A stretch of 64,000 bases of DNA from Saposhnikovia divaricata (Eukaryota > Streptophyta > Magnoliopsida > Apiales > Apiaceae). A program made the position numbers and the translations under genes. Positions within the stretch are counted from its first letter, which is position 1; every line of letters begins with the position of its first letter. The notes beneath the pieces were generated by a model. It ran no database searches. It saw nothing but the letters and a program-made list of their open reading frames with translations, and had not been told where the DNA came from. Shown here one piece after another: positions 36,161-47,832 of this stretch. The stretch is from contig CM071594.1 in assembly GCA_036435485.1 (NCBI GenBank), positions 194,274,216 through 194,338,215 on the forward strand, in the 5' to 3' direction.

Positions 36161-38640
36161 ACGAGTTTGGGTCCATGTGACTTAGTGACAGTTTTATCAA
36201 AATCAGCATGCTTATCAGTTTTCTTGATGTTGGTCTTCTTGTCACTGTTGGGAGTCTTAGAATCAGGGTTCTTAGACTTAGGTGACAGAGGTACCTTCCT
36301 AACTTTAGGAGGACTTGAAGACTTTGTCCTTGTGTAGTGTGTGTGAACATTATGATTGATACAGCCCTCCATGAATTGTCTTCTCAAATTAAAACAACTA
36401 GTCATCACATTCATGTTACATGGCATACAATCAAGTTTATCACAGAAAGGAGAGTCTCTATGTCTTAAAGGCACAGAGCAATCATAGAATGGTTTAGCAA
36501 CACTACCAGATGGTTTCTTGCAAGCATGAGTCAAATGATTAGAGCTAAAACAGTTTTGACAAACTTTCCTAGGGGCATTTGGCACATAAGCATAGTTGTT
36601 ATCTTTGTTAATCCCTAATTTGCCATTCCTGTTTGGTCTCTTATTAGTCACTTTCTTCTTAGTCTCATAATTTCCAGCTGAAACAAAATTTACAGATTTC
36701 TCAAGTCTAGGTCTACCTCCTACTGGCTCCTTGGCTTTGGTTTTGACATTCTTACTCTCAGAGGATGCTTGTTGTTCATTTGATTGTGCCTCATCTTCAT
36801 CCTCCAACATTTGCTTGATGAGTAAGGCATCCTCATCAATCTCAAGTGTTGGTGTTTTAAATATTGGATTCTCAGTCTTTTTCAAAACCTGAGGCACCTC
36901 CTCTTGAACAACAATGTCATCTTCAGTGACTGCATAGCCTTTCCTCTGTTTAAGAGTGTCATAATCAAGTCCAATGGCAGCCTTAGGTCTAGCTAGATTT
37001 TTCTCATGATAAGACTGCAATAGACTAGAGGAATTCTTAAATGTCTTCAACTTAAATTCATTTTCAGCTAATTCATCCCTAAGAGCTTTCTCAACTTGAC
37101 TAGCACATAGAACTTTATTCTTTAGATACTCAATCTCTTGTTTAAGATTTTCTATTTGCACAGTAGTTAGCTCTAGTTCCTCATTTCTCTTATTTAACAG
37201 TTCATTCCTAGTAGACAGTTTAGCAATCTCTTCATTAGCAGCAGTCATACTAGTATGAATGTTAAACATCTCAACGGATAGTTGTTCAACCAAAGATTTA
37301 TATTCAGAAACAGACATGTCTATGGTAGTGAGAGATGGTACCTGTGAGTCTGATGCAGATGGTTCTTCCTTGGAATTGGCCATCAAGGCATAGTTGCAGA
37401 ATTCTTGTTCTTCCCCATCACTGTCAGAATCATCCCAACACTTCCCTTCAGCTATGTAAGCCTTACCTGGTGTCTGCTTCTTTAGAAGGGCCTCATACTT
37501 AGCTTCAAGCTCAAGAAACTCCTTATCCTTCTTTTTAGGCTTCTTGCATTCACTGGCAAAATGCCCTAGGTCATTGCATCTGTAACATCTTACAGATGAC
37601 CTATCCACATAGCTGGTTTTGAATCTGTTCTTGTTTGTTTTCATAGGTGCCTTGCTCTTGTTGAATGAATGATTTTGAGGTCTAGGCTTGAAGGGCTGAT
37701 TCCTCTTGAATCTGATGTTTGGGAATTTTCTAGCCATAAAAGCATATGATGTATTTTCCATGCCATCCAGCTCTTCAAGAGTGTAGAACTCATCTTCTTC
37801 CATGTCATCAGCAGGTTCAGTCACTACTTCCTCAGTTTCTTCATCATCTACTATCTCTTCTATTCTCAGCTGACTTGCAGATGCTTCCAGGTCTTGAATA
37901 GATTTGTTGACAATCAAGGCACAGGATGTGTTTATCATTCTGCCTTGGTTAGCTTGGATAGCCCTCTTTTGAAGCAACTCAAGCTCGTGTGTCTTTAAAA
38001 CCCCATAGAGCACATCATACGTGACTTTGTTCAAATCTCTTTCTCTTAGGGATATGACCCTTTGCTCTAGATGGTTTGGTGACGATAGTAGAAACTTCAT
38101 ATTTAATTCCTTAGTGCTGTAAACCTTCCCATTCATTTGGAGCTCAGTCACCAGCTTGTGAAATCTTTCAAACATATCAGTGATACTTTCCTTGGACTGT
38201 GCCATGAACGCCTCATACTGTGTGACCAGTATCTGTTTCTTATTTTCTCTTACCTCCTCTGTCCCTTCACATAACACCTCGATGTGATTCCACATGTCCT
38301 TGGCTGATTTGCATGATGCTATGTTGGCAAACATCGACATATCCATGGAGTCTATGATTAACAACATGAGGTGGCTGTCTAGGGCAATCTTTTCCTTCTC
38401 TGAGTCCGTCCATTTGGATGGCTCTTTTGGAACGTATGATCTAGGAATGACTACTGCGCCCACTGTGGATTCAGCAACTTCTTGTTGTGGTATGAATGGA
38501 CCATTCTTGAGAATGTCATGGTAGAGAGGATTGGCAGCTTTGATGAACAACAACATTTTTATTTTCCAGAGGTTGTAATTCTCTTTGTCGAACTTAGGGA
38601 CCTTTACCGTACCTGTAGTCTTTGGTGTATTCGAACTCAT
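36139..38640 (-). CDS. Gag of the young copia element, 833 aa
   Basis: Intact frame from ATG 38640. The N-terminal 230 residues are the copia-type Gag core (FDKENYNLWKIKM; KDMWNHIE; YSTKELNMKFLLSSP). The first zinc knuckle CYRCNDLGHFASEC is near residue 350, and a second, CQNCFSSNHLTHAC, is near residue 700. Between them are long coiled-coil stretches (ELTTVQIENLKQEIEYLKNK). At 833 aa it is much larger than a typical copia Gag, as in the Sirevirus branch. It forms the particle and binds the RNA. Its end overlaps the pol frame. It lies about 30 bp after the primer site, so the leader is very short. Confidence 0.95.
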   Translation of the reverse strand: MSSNTPKTTGTVKVPKFDKENYNLWKIKMLLFIKAANPLYHDILKNGPFIPQQEVAESTVGAVVIPRSYVPKEPSKWTDSEKEKIALDSHLMLLIIDSMDMSMFANIASCKSAKDMWNHIEVLCEGTEEVRENKKQILVTQYEAFMAQSKESITDMFERFHKLVTELQMNGKVYSTKELNMKFLLSSPNHLEQRVISLRERDLNKVTYDVLYGVLKTHELELLQKRAIQANQGRMINTSCALIVNKSIQDLEASASQLRIEEIVDDEETEEVVTEPADDMEEDEFYTLEELDGMENTSYAFMARKFPNIRFKRNQPFKPRPQNHSFNKSKAPMKTNKNRFKTSYVDRSSVRCYRCNDLGHFASECKKPKKKDKEFLELEAKYEALLKKQTPGKAYIAEGKCWDDSDSDGEEQEFCNYALMANSKEEPSASDSQVPSLTTIDMSVSEYKSLVEQLSVEMFNIHTSMTAANEEIAKLSTRNELLNKRNEELELTTVQIENLKQEIEYLKNKVLCASQVEKALRDELAENEFKLKTFKNSSSLLQSYHEKNLARPKAAIGLDYDTLKQRKGYAVTEDDIVVQEEVPQVLKKTENPIFKTPTLEIDEDALLIKQMLEDEDEAQSNEQQASSESKNVKTKAKEPVGGRPRLEKSVNFVSAGNYETKKKVTNKRPNRNGKLGINKDNNYAYVPNAPRKVCQNCFSSNHLTHACKKPSGSVAKPFYDCSVPLRHRDSPFCDKLDCMPCNMNVMTSCFNLRRQFMEGCINHNVHTHYTRTKSSSPPKVRKVPLSPKSKNPDSKTPNSDKKTNIKKTDKHADFDKTVTKSHGPKLVWVPKEK

Positions 38641-38669
38641 GATCGTTTTCTGTTTAGATTAAACAGCCT

Positions 38670-38681
38670 GCTCTGATACCA
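38670..38681 (-). promoter_or_regulatory. Primer binding site of the young copia, tRNA-iMet type
   Basis: On the minus strand TGGTATCAGAGC follows the 5' LTR end CTCAACA after a two-base spacer. It is a perfect match to the usual plant site. Confidence 0.95.
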
Positions 38682-38683
38682 CT

Positions 38684-39948
38684 TGTTGAGTATTGAATAC
38701 AGTAAAAGAATACAGAGGGGGGGGTGAATGGATTCTTGAACTTTTCTTTGTTCTTGAATCTTTGCAGCAAGATAAGTGATGAGTGTGTGAGATGTGAAGA
38801 TGCGGATAAATAAAGACAAACACAACACAATATCACTTTAATCTAATATCTTATTAGATAAAGATTTTGCTACAATCTGTGAATACAAATGATAGTATTC
38901 TCAGCTTCGTTTTTCTCAGAGAGATATTTTCTGGGTATTTGAGAAACTTCAACACCTTAACAGCTAAGGAAGTGAGGCTGTATCCTTATAGACATGGATA
39001 CACCCACTTACTACAAATGAGGTAGGTAAAAACAAAAAAAACTTTCCAGTCTGTCTATCTCATTTTAGTAAGAGTCCAAACGGCTACAGATTTGACTTTG
39101 AAAAGCCTGTTTAGATCCACTTCTTCAGCTCCTTGTCCCTTGTCTTATCTCTCCAAGCTTCTTTGTAGGCTTTCCAGCATGCTTTATAGGACAGAGTCAA
39201 ATAAAGTATCCTGGCTTGTTGCAGGTTTCTGACTTGTACAATTCTTCAGTATTTTGTCCTCAAGAATGTATTCGAGAAGTGACTAAGTGAGTGATTCGAG
39301 AACTGGAGTTGACTTGATCGATAACTCTGAGTTCTCGAATAGTGTTATCTTGACATATCGAATCACTTCTCGAATAGCTCTTTTCTCTGGGACTCCTTGA
39401 GATATCGAATAGAGCATTTTGACATATCGAATCCCTGAGATATCGAATAGCATATTGAGTCTTTGAGATATCGAATGTAGCATTGACTTGTTGACCCTTT
39501 GAGAACTCGAACTGTTGACTCCTTGAGTTCTCGAACCTTGTAATAGACATATCGAATCCCTGAGATATCGAATGAGATATCGAGAGATATCGAATAGTGT
39601 CTTCTAAGATATCGAACTCCAGACTTCTCGAATAAACAAATGTACTTCTCGAATTAGTACTTAGGCAATTTCTTCATTTCTTCAATTCTTCAAATCCCAA
39701 CTGTGATTATTTGACAGTCTTCATTTCCTTGCTTGAGGCATGAACCTTAGAACTTCTTTCAAGCTTTATTCTTGACTTAGTAGGTACAGTTACACAGATA
39801 GAATTTGATGCCTATTACATAGTACAAACAAGTAGAAACTCTACAACTAGAGGTTCCCTCAGTTAAGAGGTCATGTAGGTAATGCATAGCATTACGAACC
39901 ACTTGGGCTTGTTATTAGATGTATTCAGGCATGCCTCTGTGACTAACA
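38684..39948 (-). repeat. 5' LTR of the young copia element
   Basis: 1265 bp, the partner of 25822-27105. The differences I see are a 16-bp deletion in the word array, a shorter G run and about three substitutions. It carries the same TCGAAT-type array (39259-39660). Right flank aaaag at 39949-39953. Confidence 0.97.
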
Positions 39949-39953
39949 AAAAG

Positions 39954-41507
39954 GATGCATCCAAGCTTGCATGACACACCATTCCAGTGAGTGGAATATG
40001 ACATCATCACCTTTATTAAAGGTAACTAGGATACTTAGCAATCCAACCAAGCAATTAGCAAACTAACTACATGGTTAGCCTTAAATCAACCAATGGACAA
40101 CACTTGGCATGCAAAATACATCATCCATGACATCATCACTTTAATAAAGTAACCAAGGGAGAGATATAGCTGGCCATATTTCACTTTATGCATTCTTATC
40201 AAAACAACAAAGCAAAACAACATTTTCTCTCCATTTCTTCCATAAAATTCTGCCCATTCTTAGCTAATTGGAAGTCCAACTTCCAACCATCACTTGTTCT
40301 TCAAATTTTTATGGTAAGTACTACATATCACGGTGATGATCTCCTAGAAATTTCAGCTTCAAATTCATCTTTTTCCATTTTCAAATAAATCATCAAAGTG
40401 CTGATGAATAGTAACTTTTATGAACTAATCTTGATTTCTTGAATTCTTATGGTGGATCTAGCAACTCTAAGGCCACACAAGGATAGATCAAGGCTTATTG
40501 AGGCTCTAGGACACTCCAAGGAAGGTAATCATCACTTGAAACCCTAGGTCCTACTTTGAGATTTGTTAAGTTCTTGATGGATTTAGTGTAAGTGATGTAG
40601 TAGTATGATTATAAGCATGATTATGAAGTTTGTTAGTGGATCTAAACATGATTGTGATATGTTGGTCAAGATGATGTTCTTGGACAGTAGGAGATGTATA
40701 ATATGTGTATAACTTGTATTGATGCCCGATGTGTCTTGGTATTGACGACATGATTTTCGGAACGTTCGATATATAGCCGTTATAATGACGAAATTTCGTT
40801 AACACTTAAAATCCGTTTTTGACAGTAAGATTGAACCTCTGATCTTGATGAACAATTAATCCAACCTTATAGATCTCGAGCCATACATCATTTTGGAAAA
40901 AGAATCGAAACATTCTGACTTACGGTTTAGGAGTTATGACCGAATTACTAAAAGTGGTTCGAAACCGTAATCGAAAGTTCGTAATTAAAATTGGATTCCC
41001 TTAACGTACTTAATTCAGTTGCGAATCGAGGTAATTAAATACTAGGGATAAAAAGGAAGGTGTGAGAAGAAACCTCATGTCAAATGGATCGTTTTCCGAT
41101 TTTATAAAAATGTTCGAATCGAGGTTAAGTACGAACGAACTCCTAAAACAGACACTCGATTATAACTTTAAGAAAACCACTTAGAAAATACTCGAAGCAT
41201 GATTCTTCGACCTTAGAACTTATACGAATTAAGTATACACCAAGTGTAAGCATAATGACATGTCGTAGTAGCGAACAAATATCGAATCGTATCGGTGATA
41301 AAAGAGTTACAATAAATGGGGTATAACGAGATAACTTGAAATCGTGTTTCGATTTAAGTTAAGTATATACTTAGCTTTTTAAAATGTGTAAGTGGTTAAT
41401 CTCGGATACTTTGATTATTTATAGATCACCGAGCAGACCCCGGACACGCTACCCCTACTCTACCACCAGGCAAGTTTTCGAACCTTTCTTTTTTAAGGCT
41501 GTTGTTG

Positions 41508-41568
<61 letters not shown>

Positions 41569-43735
41569 TTTCAGTATACATATGCCATAGCATGCATGCC
41601 TATTCTCGAATTATTTTGAAATGCTTGTTCCCTAATGAGTGCTGACTTATATGCTAGATAGAGAACATATCAGTTATAAGTCGATTATTGCTAAAGCCCG
41701 TAGTGAAGGGCATATAAATCTTATTCATTGCATATAGACCGGGAGTCAGTATTTCTTGATATATTATGATTATTTCGGAGGAAAATATTTAAGTAAATAT
41801 TTTCTTTCCTTATTTGGTTGACGATTATTATTTTGAATATTCGTCTATGATTATTTAATTAAAGAGCATCGATACAAATAATCATTTGAACTATATTTAT
41901 ACAATGAATATTATTGTTCAATATTCATTTTAAGCCGATCCGATTATCGAATATTATGACGAATATTCATTTGATAATTATTTCTTCGATAAATATTATT
42001 AATTTAAAATATTCATTATTCATTCAATGAATATTATTTCCAATATTCATTTGGAGTCTACTCTTTGTCGAATGTCGTTTCGAATATTCCCTTGAAATAT
42101 ATTCATTATTTATTTATTGAATATTACTTCAAATATTCATCTGTTCATTACCTAAATATTATTTCGAATATTCATTCGAGTTCTATTTATTCGATAAATA
42201 TTATTAAGTTAAATACTCAGTAATTGCTTAATGAATATTATTTATGAATTTTTATTCGAAGATCACTCTGATTATTATTAAATTTATTTCTTCAATATTT
42301 TTGACTTAATAAATATTCTTTGAATATTTATTTAATCCTTCTAACTCGTTTAAGAACGGCTCACTTCATTCAAATATTATTTTAAATCCCGGAATATTAT
42401 ATAAAATATTCCGGAGTCTTATTATTAATATTTTACTATCAAGAAAGGTTCTCAAAGATCCTATTCTTTTCACTCATATCTATCCTTCAATTAATAAGGG
42501 AACCTTACTTGAGAAATGTTATTTATCTTGTCGACTTCCCGGTCATAAATTCTTCGAAACTATTCTTTCCACACGCAACTTGATTGATTGTCTATCAATT
42601 GAATCTTTGTGTTACCTCCTCATTGTTCAAGGGGTAAGGTCATTGGAACAAGTGATATCTGTTAACAAGCAATAGCTTGGAATATATCGGTGAATTTTCC
42701 TTTCCAACTAGATACAGCTACTTTGTGGAGTCTTATCAACAAGTAGTATACTTGGGGAAAGGGGAACGAACTTTATGATTCAGAGTCGTGGAAGTTATTT
42801 GAACTAGGAGCCGCGTAAGTGGCCGAGTGGCGCCGGTCCAGCAATGGCCCAACCGTTAGCCGGGGGGTTCCAGAGGGCGGTTGACAAGTAAATCCATCGG
42901 TACTTCCTTCTACATGTAGAGAACAAAAAGTGGGGAGCATAACAAGCGACTGATCATCGTAAATGTTGTGTCTCCTGGCGCGTCAATGCTCCCGTAATGA
43001 GTTCATCTTCCAAAGTGGAAATTTTTTGCAACATCACCACTGTTGGCAGGGTGAAGAAGTGTTCGAAACTGGAATTGCATATTTTTCCTGCAATTTCCCT
43101 TTTGCGAAATATGAGATTATCTTGCCTATCTTTGTCATAACAAATATTTCCACAGATTGCATATGTTGAGTTACCTTGTAACTTCATCGTATATTTTATA
43201 CTGGCATCATGTTCACTAATGCATGGCATATGGTTTCAAAGATATTTGAACTGAGATACACATATATCATCACTGTTCTATTATATATTGTTGGTGGGCT
43301 ATTGCCCACCCTTGCTTATTTATTATGTCACAACAACAGCTAGGACACATGGCTCGCGTAAGGCGCACTTAGCGCAAGCAGGTTACCGCACCCACAGGGC
43401 TCCCCACTGACATCATCGCTGCCATTGCTGAGGTAGCATAGATAGTCAGCTTTTGGTTTACCAGTCTAATTATATGTATCAATAACTTTAATCAACGGCA
43501 AAACTACTAAACTTATGATTTATTCGTTTTGAGTTGTAATAACTTTTAATCATGGATTCTAGTAGCAAAGACTTATTTCATTTTCATCTCTGGGACTATA
43601 ACTGTGTGTATGTGAGTTGATATATTGTGGGGTCACAGCATGCTATATATTTATTGTGGACTCAAGTCAAGTGTTATCTATGGAAAATGAGACCGTAACG
43701 ACCCGATCCCTGACCCCGGATCTGGGGGGGTTACA
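39954..43735 (+). repeat. 3' LTR of the Tekay-type element, second segment
   Basis: Continues the LTR broken at 25821 and ends GGGGGGTTACA at 43735. It aligns with 15127-18895 throughout, with about 1.4% substitutions and a few small indels. A TA microsatellite followed by four gtat units (about 41513-41567) differs in length from the partner. The AATATTC-rich block is at 41810-42420. Right after it begins the remaining 3' LTR of element 3. Confidence 0.95.
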
Positions 43736-44443
43736 AAACCCACTTTAATTTAAGTAAGATCTATTTCACTCTATCTTGAATTCTTGAGTTGTATTGTTTA
43801 TGATTTTGCTTGGAGAATTGTAAGTTGCTTCAATTTGCTCTTCTTGTAATATCAATTGCTAATTGTTTGTGCTAATCCGTAATTGTTAGTACATTCATTA
43901 TAGTAGCACAAGTTTAGTGTACCTAAATTCTCAAGCTTTAAGTGCAAATACATAGGTTGAGCTTCTCATCCTTGGGTTTGTCCTAACCTCTCTTTGATTG
44001 ATTCCTTGATTTGGTTAAATTGGTAGTGCTTCACTATTGGTTGCTAGTATCAAGAGAACTAATTTATGTGCTTCACTAAATTAGTGTTTATAATAGAAGA
44101 GAAATAAGTGATTGTGTGCTTCACCAATTATTTTGGTTAGGTAGAGTTGGATATATTTGCTTGTTGTTGGGTTGAAGTGCTTGAGTTGCCATTATCCTTG
44201 GGTCGAATATACCTATATCTTGCTAATTCACTAATTGTGTTGTGTTGGTAAATTTGGATAGTTGTCATTAACTTAGTTGTCTTTTGTAGCAATTTAGTTA
44301 TTGTATGCAAGGTGTTTGATAAAACACCTTAACCAAACTCAAAACCCCCCATTTACACACTTCTAGATTGTAAGAGATAATATACTCGAAATCGATATTG
44401 AGAGTCCTTCCCTGTGAACGAACTACGAAAAACACTACCTTCA
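43736..44443 (+). repeat. 3' LTR of the tRNA-Asp-primed element, last 708 bp
   Basis: Matches 11856-12563 with about 13 substitutions and ends ACTACCTTCA. It is followed by the target duplication atgtc (44444-44448) and then the host copia RT. The first 525 bp of this LTR are gone from the window. Confidence 0.95.
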
Positions 44444-45630
44444 ATGTCAAAAGTGCATTTCTTAATGGAGAGCTAGATGAGGAAGTGTATGTTGAACAGC
44501 CACCTGGATTTGAAGATTCTGAGTTGTATGACTTTGTCTACAAGCTGTTCAAGGCACTTTATGGTTTGAAGCAAACCCCTAGAGCTTGGTATGATACATT
44601 ATCTACCTTTCTGTTGGAGAATCAATTTATAAGAGGTGTTGTGGATAAAACACTATTCTACAAACATCATGGCAAGGACATCATTCTAGTATAGATCTAT
44701 GTTGATGACATAATCTTTGGTTCTACAAATGAAAAGTTGTGTGAGAAGTTTTCAACTCTTATGAGGAACAAATATGAGATGAGTATGATGGGAGAACTAT
44801 CATTCTTTCTTGGCCTGCAGATTTACCAAAAGTGTGATGGCATTTTCATTTGTCAAGAAAAATATGTCAAGGAACTGCACAAGAAGTTCAACTTGGAAGA
44901 TGCATCACCTGCCAAGACACCTATTTCTACTACAACCAAACTGGATGTAGATCCTAAAGGAAAGAAAGTGGACTCTAGTACTTATAGAGGCATGGTTGGA
45001 TCACTGCTATATCTAATTGCTAGTAGACCAGACATAATGTTCGATACATGTCTCTATGCAAGGTTTCAAGCTGATCCAAAAGAGTTACACTTGATTTCTA
45101 TTAAGAGAATCTTTAGATACTTGAAAGGCACTCCAAATTTAGGCCTTTGGTATCCTAAAGACACTGGATTTGATCTAGTTGGATATTCCGATTTAGACTA
45201 TGATGGATGCAAGATTGACAGAAAAAGTACAACAGGAAGCTGTCAATTTCTTGGTGGAAGATTAGTGTCATGGTTTAGCAAGAAGCAGCATTCTGTATCT
45301 ACCTCCACTGTAGAAGCTGAATATATTGCAGCTGGAAGTTGCTGTGCTCAAATTCTTTGGATGAAGAATCAGCTTTTGGATTATGGTTTATAGTTATCAA
45401 ACATTCTTATCTACTGTGATAACACTAGTGCCATAGCCATCTCAGACAATTCAGGACAAAGCACATTGATATAAGGCAACATTTCATAAGGGAACATGTT
45501 GAAAAGGGAACTGTGAAGCTATTCTACATTCCTACGGAAAAGCAACTTGTAGACATTTTCACCAAGCCATTGGATGAAGCGACCTTTAACAGGTTGGTTA
45601 GTAAATTGGGAATGCTAAATCTGGTATGTT
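44444..45630 (+). pseudogene. Rest of RT and RNase H of the host copia element
   Basis: The RT frame lost at 11330 resumes at the target duplication with VKSAFLNGELDEE. A TAG at about 44692 precedes the catalytic motif (IYVDDIIFG near 44698), where Gln is expected. The frame then runs through RNase H (YSDLDYDG, VEAEYIAAGSCCAQ) to a stop at 45393. A small deletion near 45440 shifts the frame, and the end of RNase H (ADIFTKPLDEATFNRL, near 45550-45600) is still readable. It would not be functional. Confidence 0.92.
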
Positions 45631-45639
45631 AACTTACTA

Positions 45640-46948
45640 GTTTTTACATTTTCAAGGTGTTTAAATTGCAGCTCGTGACAGTAGCCTTCAATGTTGCTGT
45701 CATGAGAAGTTACTGTCTTATGTGCTACTTGTTATTGACAGCATGTCTACTATGACTATGCTAAATTGAAATTACATACGTATTTTAACTTATGTAATGA
45801 GTAGTCACGTGACATTAACTTAAATCACACGCGTGCCAGTGATAATTAGTTGTGTCATTTGAAATGACCCGGGGTAATTGTCAGTCCTTTTTCTTTTAAA
45901 GTTAAATACTTTATTAAAAGGAAGCGTGTGAGAAACTGTAGCGTCTCCTAGTGTGCTATAAATGAACCCGAGGCCTAACCCATATTTTCTCATTAGACAC
46001 TTTAGAGTCTCTAGAGAATGAGAGGAAAGCTTCAGAGATCTCTACTTCTAAGACCCCCGTCTCAATCAAGGTCAAAGAAACATCCAAGAAGATGCTAGAG
46101 AAAATCGAGGAAGCTGCTGCTGCGGAGAACCCATGGGATCCATGGTTGGATAAGCTTCAGGCTTATCTAGACATGCAAGGGATCTCTAAGGAGGAAGATG
46201 TGGAGAAGGTCGTCGAGGACTGCTGAAGGAAGCTCTTTCTGAGCTTAATAAAAATTGATGTTTTTTTTTTTAACTTTTTATGTATTGTTTTTAAGTTTTT
46301 TTAATGAAAAGTTCATCATTTCATCTTCTTTAGTGTTCTTGGTTGTCTCTTTACTTTATTCTCTTACCTTGGTTATCTGTTGGGTAAATGCATGTATGCA
46401 TGTGTGTATATGTGAATGTGTGTATGTGTGCCTGAAACGAATATGCGCTCAAATTGATTAATATGCTAATTGGTAATTTTAATTAAGTAATAGACAAAAT
46501 TCATTAAAAACCCACGATGTTTGGAATTTCCGCACAACTTTCTGCCAACAAGCAAAGGTGCTGTCATGAGATTTTGTTTTAAAAGAAAATTTTCTATAAA
46601 TTACTTAATGGTGACAGCATGTTCTCACGCCAATGTTATAGTCAAGCAAAACATACTGTCACCACTCCAAGATTACTAACGAGTTGTTCCAGCGCACAGG
46701 TTACTGTCAAGAGTTAGTGGACCGTTGAAATTGGGACTTTTAACTTCACGATTTACAGCCACTAAAAAGTCACTACCCACTACACCACGTGAACATTTAA
46801 TGGGTTAAGACAAAGTTACTTTTCCCTCTTCAGTAAAACAGTTGTTATTCTCATATAAGCAATTGTCAAATACACAAGCACATAACTTTCAATAGAACAT
46901 CTCTCTCTCAAAAGCTTAAATCTCTCTCTCCCAAATCTCAAAGCAAAA
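45640..46948 (+). other. Segment between pol and extra ORF of host copia: two TATA-like sites, a small open frame, CTGTCA words
   Basis: Counterpart of 32059-32899, with little sequence similarity. A TATAAAT at 45957-45963 is followed by an open frame of 81 codons (45981-46226) with a charged helical end. That frame has no ATG near its start; the first in-frame one is at MLEKIEE. A second candidate promoter, atataag at 46853-46859 with a ctctctctc-rich leader, lies about 90 bp before the extra ORF. About nine ctgtca, tgacag or related words occur in the segment. The small frame may be captured sequence. I do not recognise it. Confidence 0.5.
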
Positions 46949-47832
46949 ATGGCACCCAAACAATCCTCTTTCCAAACAAACTTTGCTGGTATTCTCTCTG
47001 CTGGAGATGCTGGTGAAGGTTTCAAAGGACTTGTATCATTTATGAACAAGTCCTATCTAGGTCGTGCTATAACCTCTACCCCTTCTTTGGACCTAGACAG
47101 ACTTGAACAATTCTGGAAAACAGCCTCTGTTCAAGGAAATGCTGGTAGTGAGTCCATAATTTTGAAATCAACAACACTACCTACATTCTCACAATCAAGG
47201 GCATCAATGAAGCTCTAGGAACTGGACTGCAAGAAAATGAATTATACCAGGAGCTTTCAAGTGATGAAACCCTAAAGAAGTTCTTCTTGAAAATTGAGTA
47301 TTCTAGCCCTGTTCTTGAAGAAGGAACTTCAAGCTGGTACCCAACTAGAGAAATGGATAGGAAATATCTAAGAAAAGAGTGGAGCATGATTATTGATGCA
47401 ATGGTAAATATTTTCTCAACAAAGACCTCTGGGTGGAATGGAATCTCTACCTACATCAAGAAACTCACTAACTTGTTCATGGGTACAAAGTGGATGTTGG
47501 AAAGTTGCTCATGGGACAGTTCAAATCTGCCCTCGGCAAAAAGGTACATATCGATCCTCGTTTTCTTATGATGTGGATAAATTCTTTGTGTGGAATTGAG
47601 GAAAATCCATCTCTCACAATGAAGTGCAATGTTTTGAAAAGAAATACATAAACTACACTCAATTCACAGAATTTAAATGCACATATTCCACTCTGTTTTA
47701 CACATCACATGGTTGATCAAGTGCCCAACCTTGATTTTCCATTGCCCTCTGGGTATACTATTTTCTCTCTTGAGAATGAAGCTGAATTAAGCCCAAATTC
47801 AGTCAACCCTCATTCTACTCAATTTAAACAAG
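46949..47832 (+). pseudogene. Start of the decayed extra ORF of the host copia
   Basis: The ATG at 46949 opens a frame whose beginning (GFKGLVSFMNKSYLGRAI, LDRLEQFWKTASV) aligns with the N-terminus of the 1597-aa ORF of the young element. Shifts near 47160, 47220 and 47560 follow, with readable islands such as MDRKYLRKEWSM (the young copy has LNRKFLRKEWSF). It ends at the target duplication acaag (47828-47832) of a solo LTR and resumes at 49174. Confidence 0.82.

Larger units (their letters stand above)
25822..39948 (-). mobile_element. Young Ty1/copia (Sirevirus-like) element with giant extra ORF, 14.1 kb
   Basis: The LTRs (25822-27105 and 38684-39948) are flanked by the 5-bp duplication aaaag (25817-25821, 39949-39953), and the unoccupied site is seen in the partner LTR at 15122-15126. 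Read on the minus strand the order is LTR, tRNA-Met primer site, gag, pol, a non-coding motif-rich segment, a 1597-aa extra ORF, polypurine tract, LTR. The LTRs differ by about three substitutions, a 16-bp deletion and a G-run length change, so the insertion is recent. The only clear coding lesion is one nonsense codon in RT at 34217. The extra ORF 3' of pol and the large two-knuckle Gag fit the Sirevirus branch. Confidence 0.95.
14960..43735 (+). mobile_element. Ty3/gypsy Tekay/Del-type chromovirus, nearly intact, with nested copia
   Basis: The 5' LTR (14960-18895) lacks its first 525 bp. Then come a tRNA-Met primer site, an acidic ORF, gag-pol (20375-25096), a polypurine tract, and a 3' LTR split by the young copia element (25130-25821 and 39954-43735). 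I count about 53 substitutions over 3.78 kb between the LTRs, roughly 1.4%. With a commonly used plant rate of 1.3e-8 per site per year this is near half a million years. The element is inserted in the 3' LTR of element 3. The left flank duplication is lost in the deletion at 14959, and the right flank begins aaacc. Confidence 0.93.
11331..44443 (+). mobile_element. Non-autonomous LTR retrotransposon, tRNA-Asp primed, with gag-like ORF
   Basis: TG...CA LTRs are flanked by the 5-bp duplication atgtc (11326-11330 and 44444-44448), and the host copia RT reading frame resumes exactly after it. The 5' LTR is 11331-12563. The 3' LTR keeps only its last 708 bp (43736-44443), because the Tekay element is inserted in it and a deletion removed its first 525 bp. 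Inside are a primer site of the tRNA-Asp type, one gag-like ORF and about 1.2 kb of non-coding DNA. There is no protease, RT or integrase. About 13 differences in the 708 bp shared by the LTRs (1.8%) suggest insertion before element 4. Confidence 0.92.

Noticed and set aside
36165..36171. CCCAAAC as a -1 slippery heptamer between gag and pol
   Set aside because: In the gag frame it is read CCC AAA C, so its phase does not fit X XXY YYZ.
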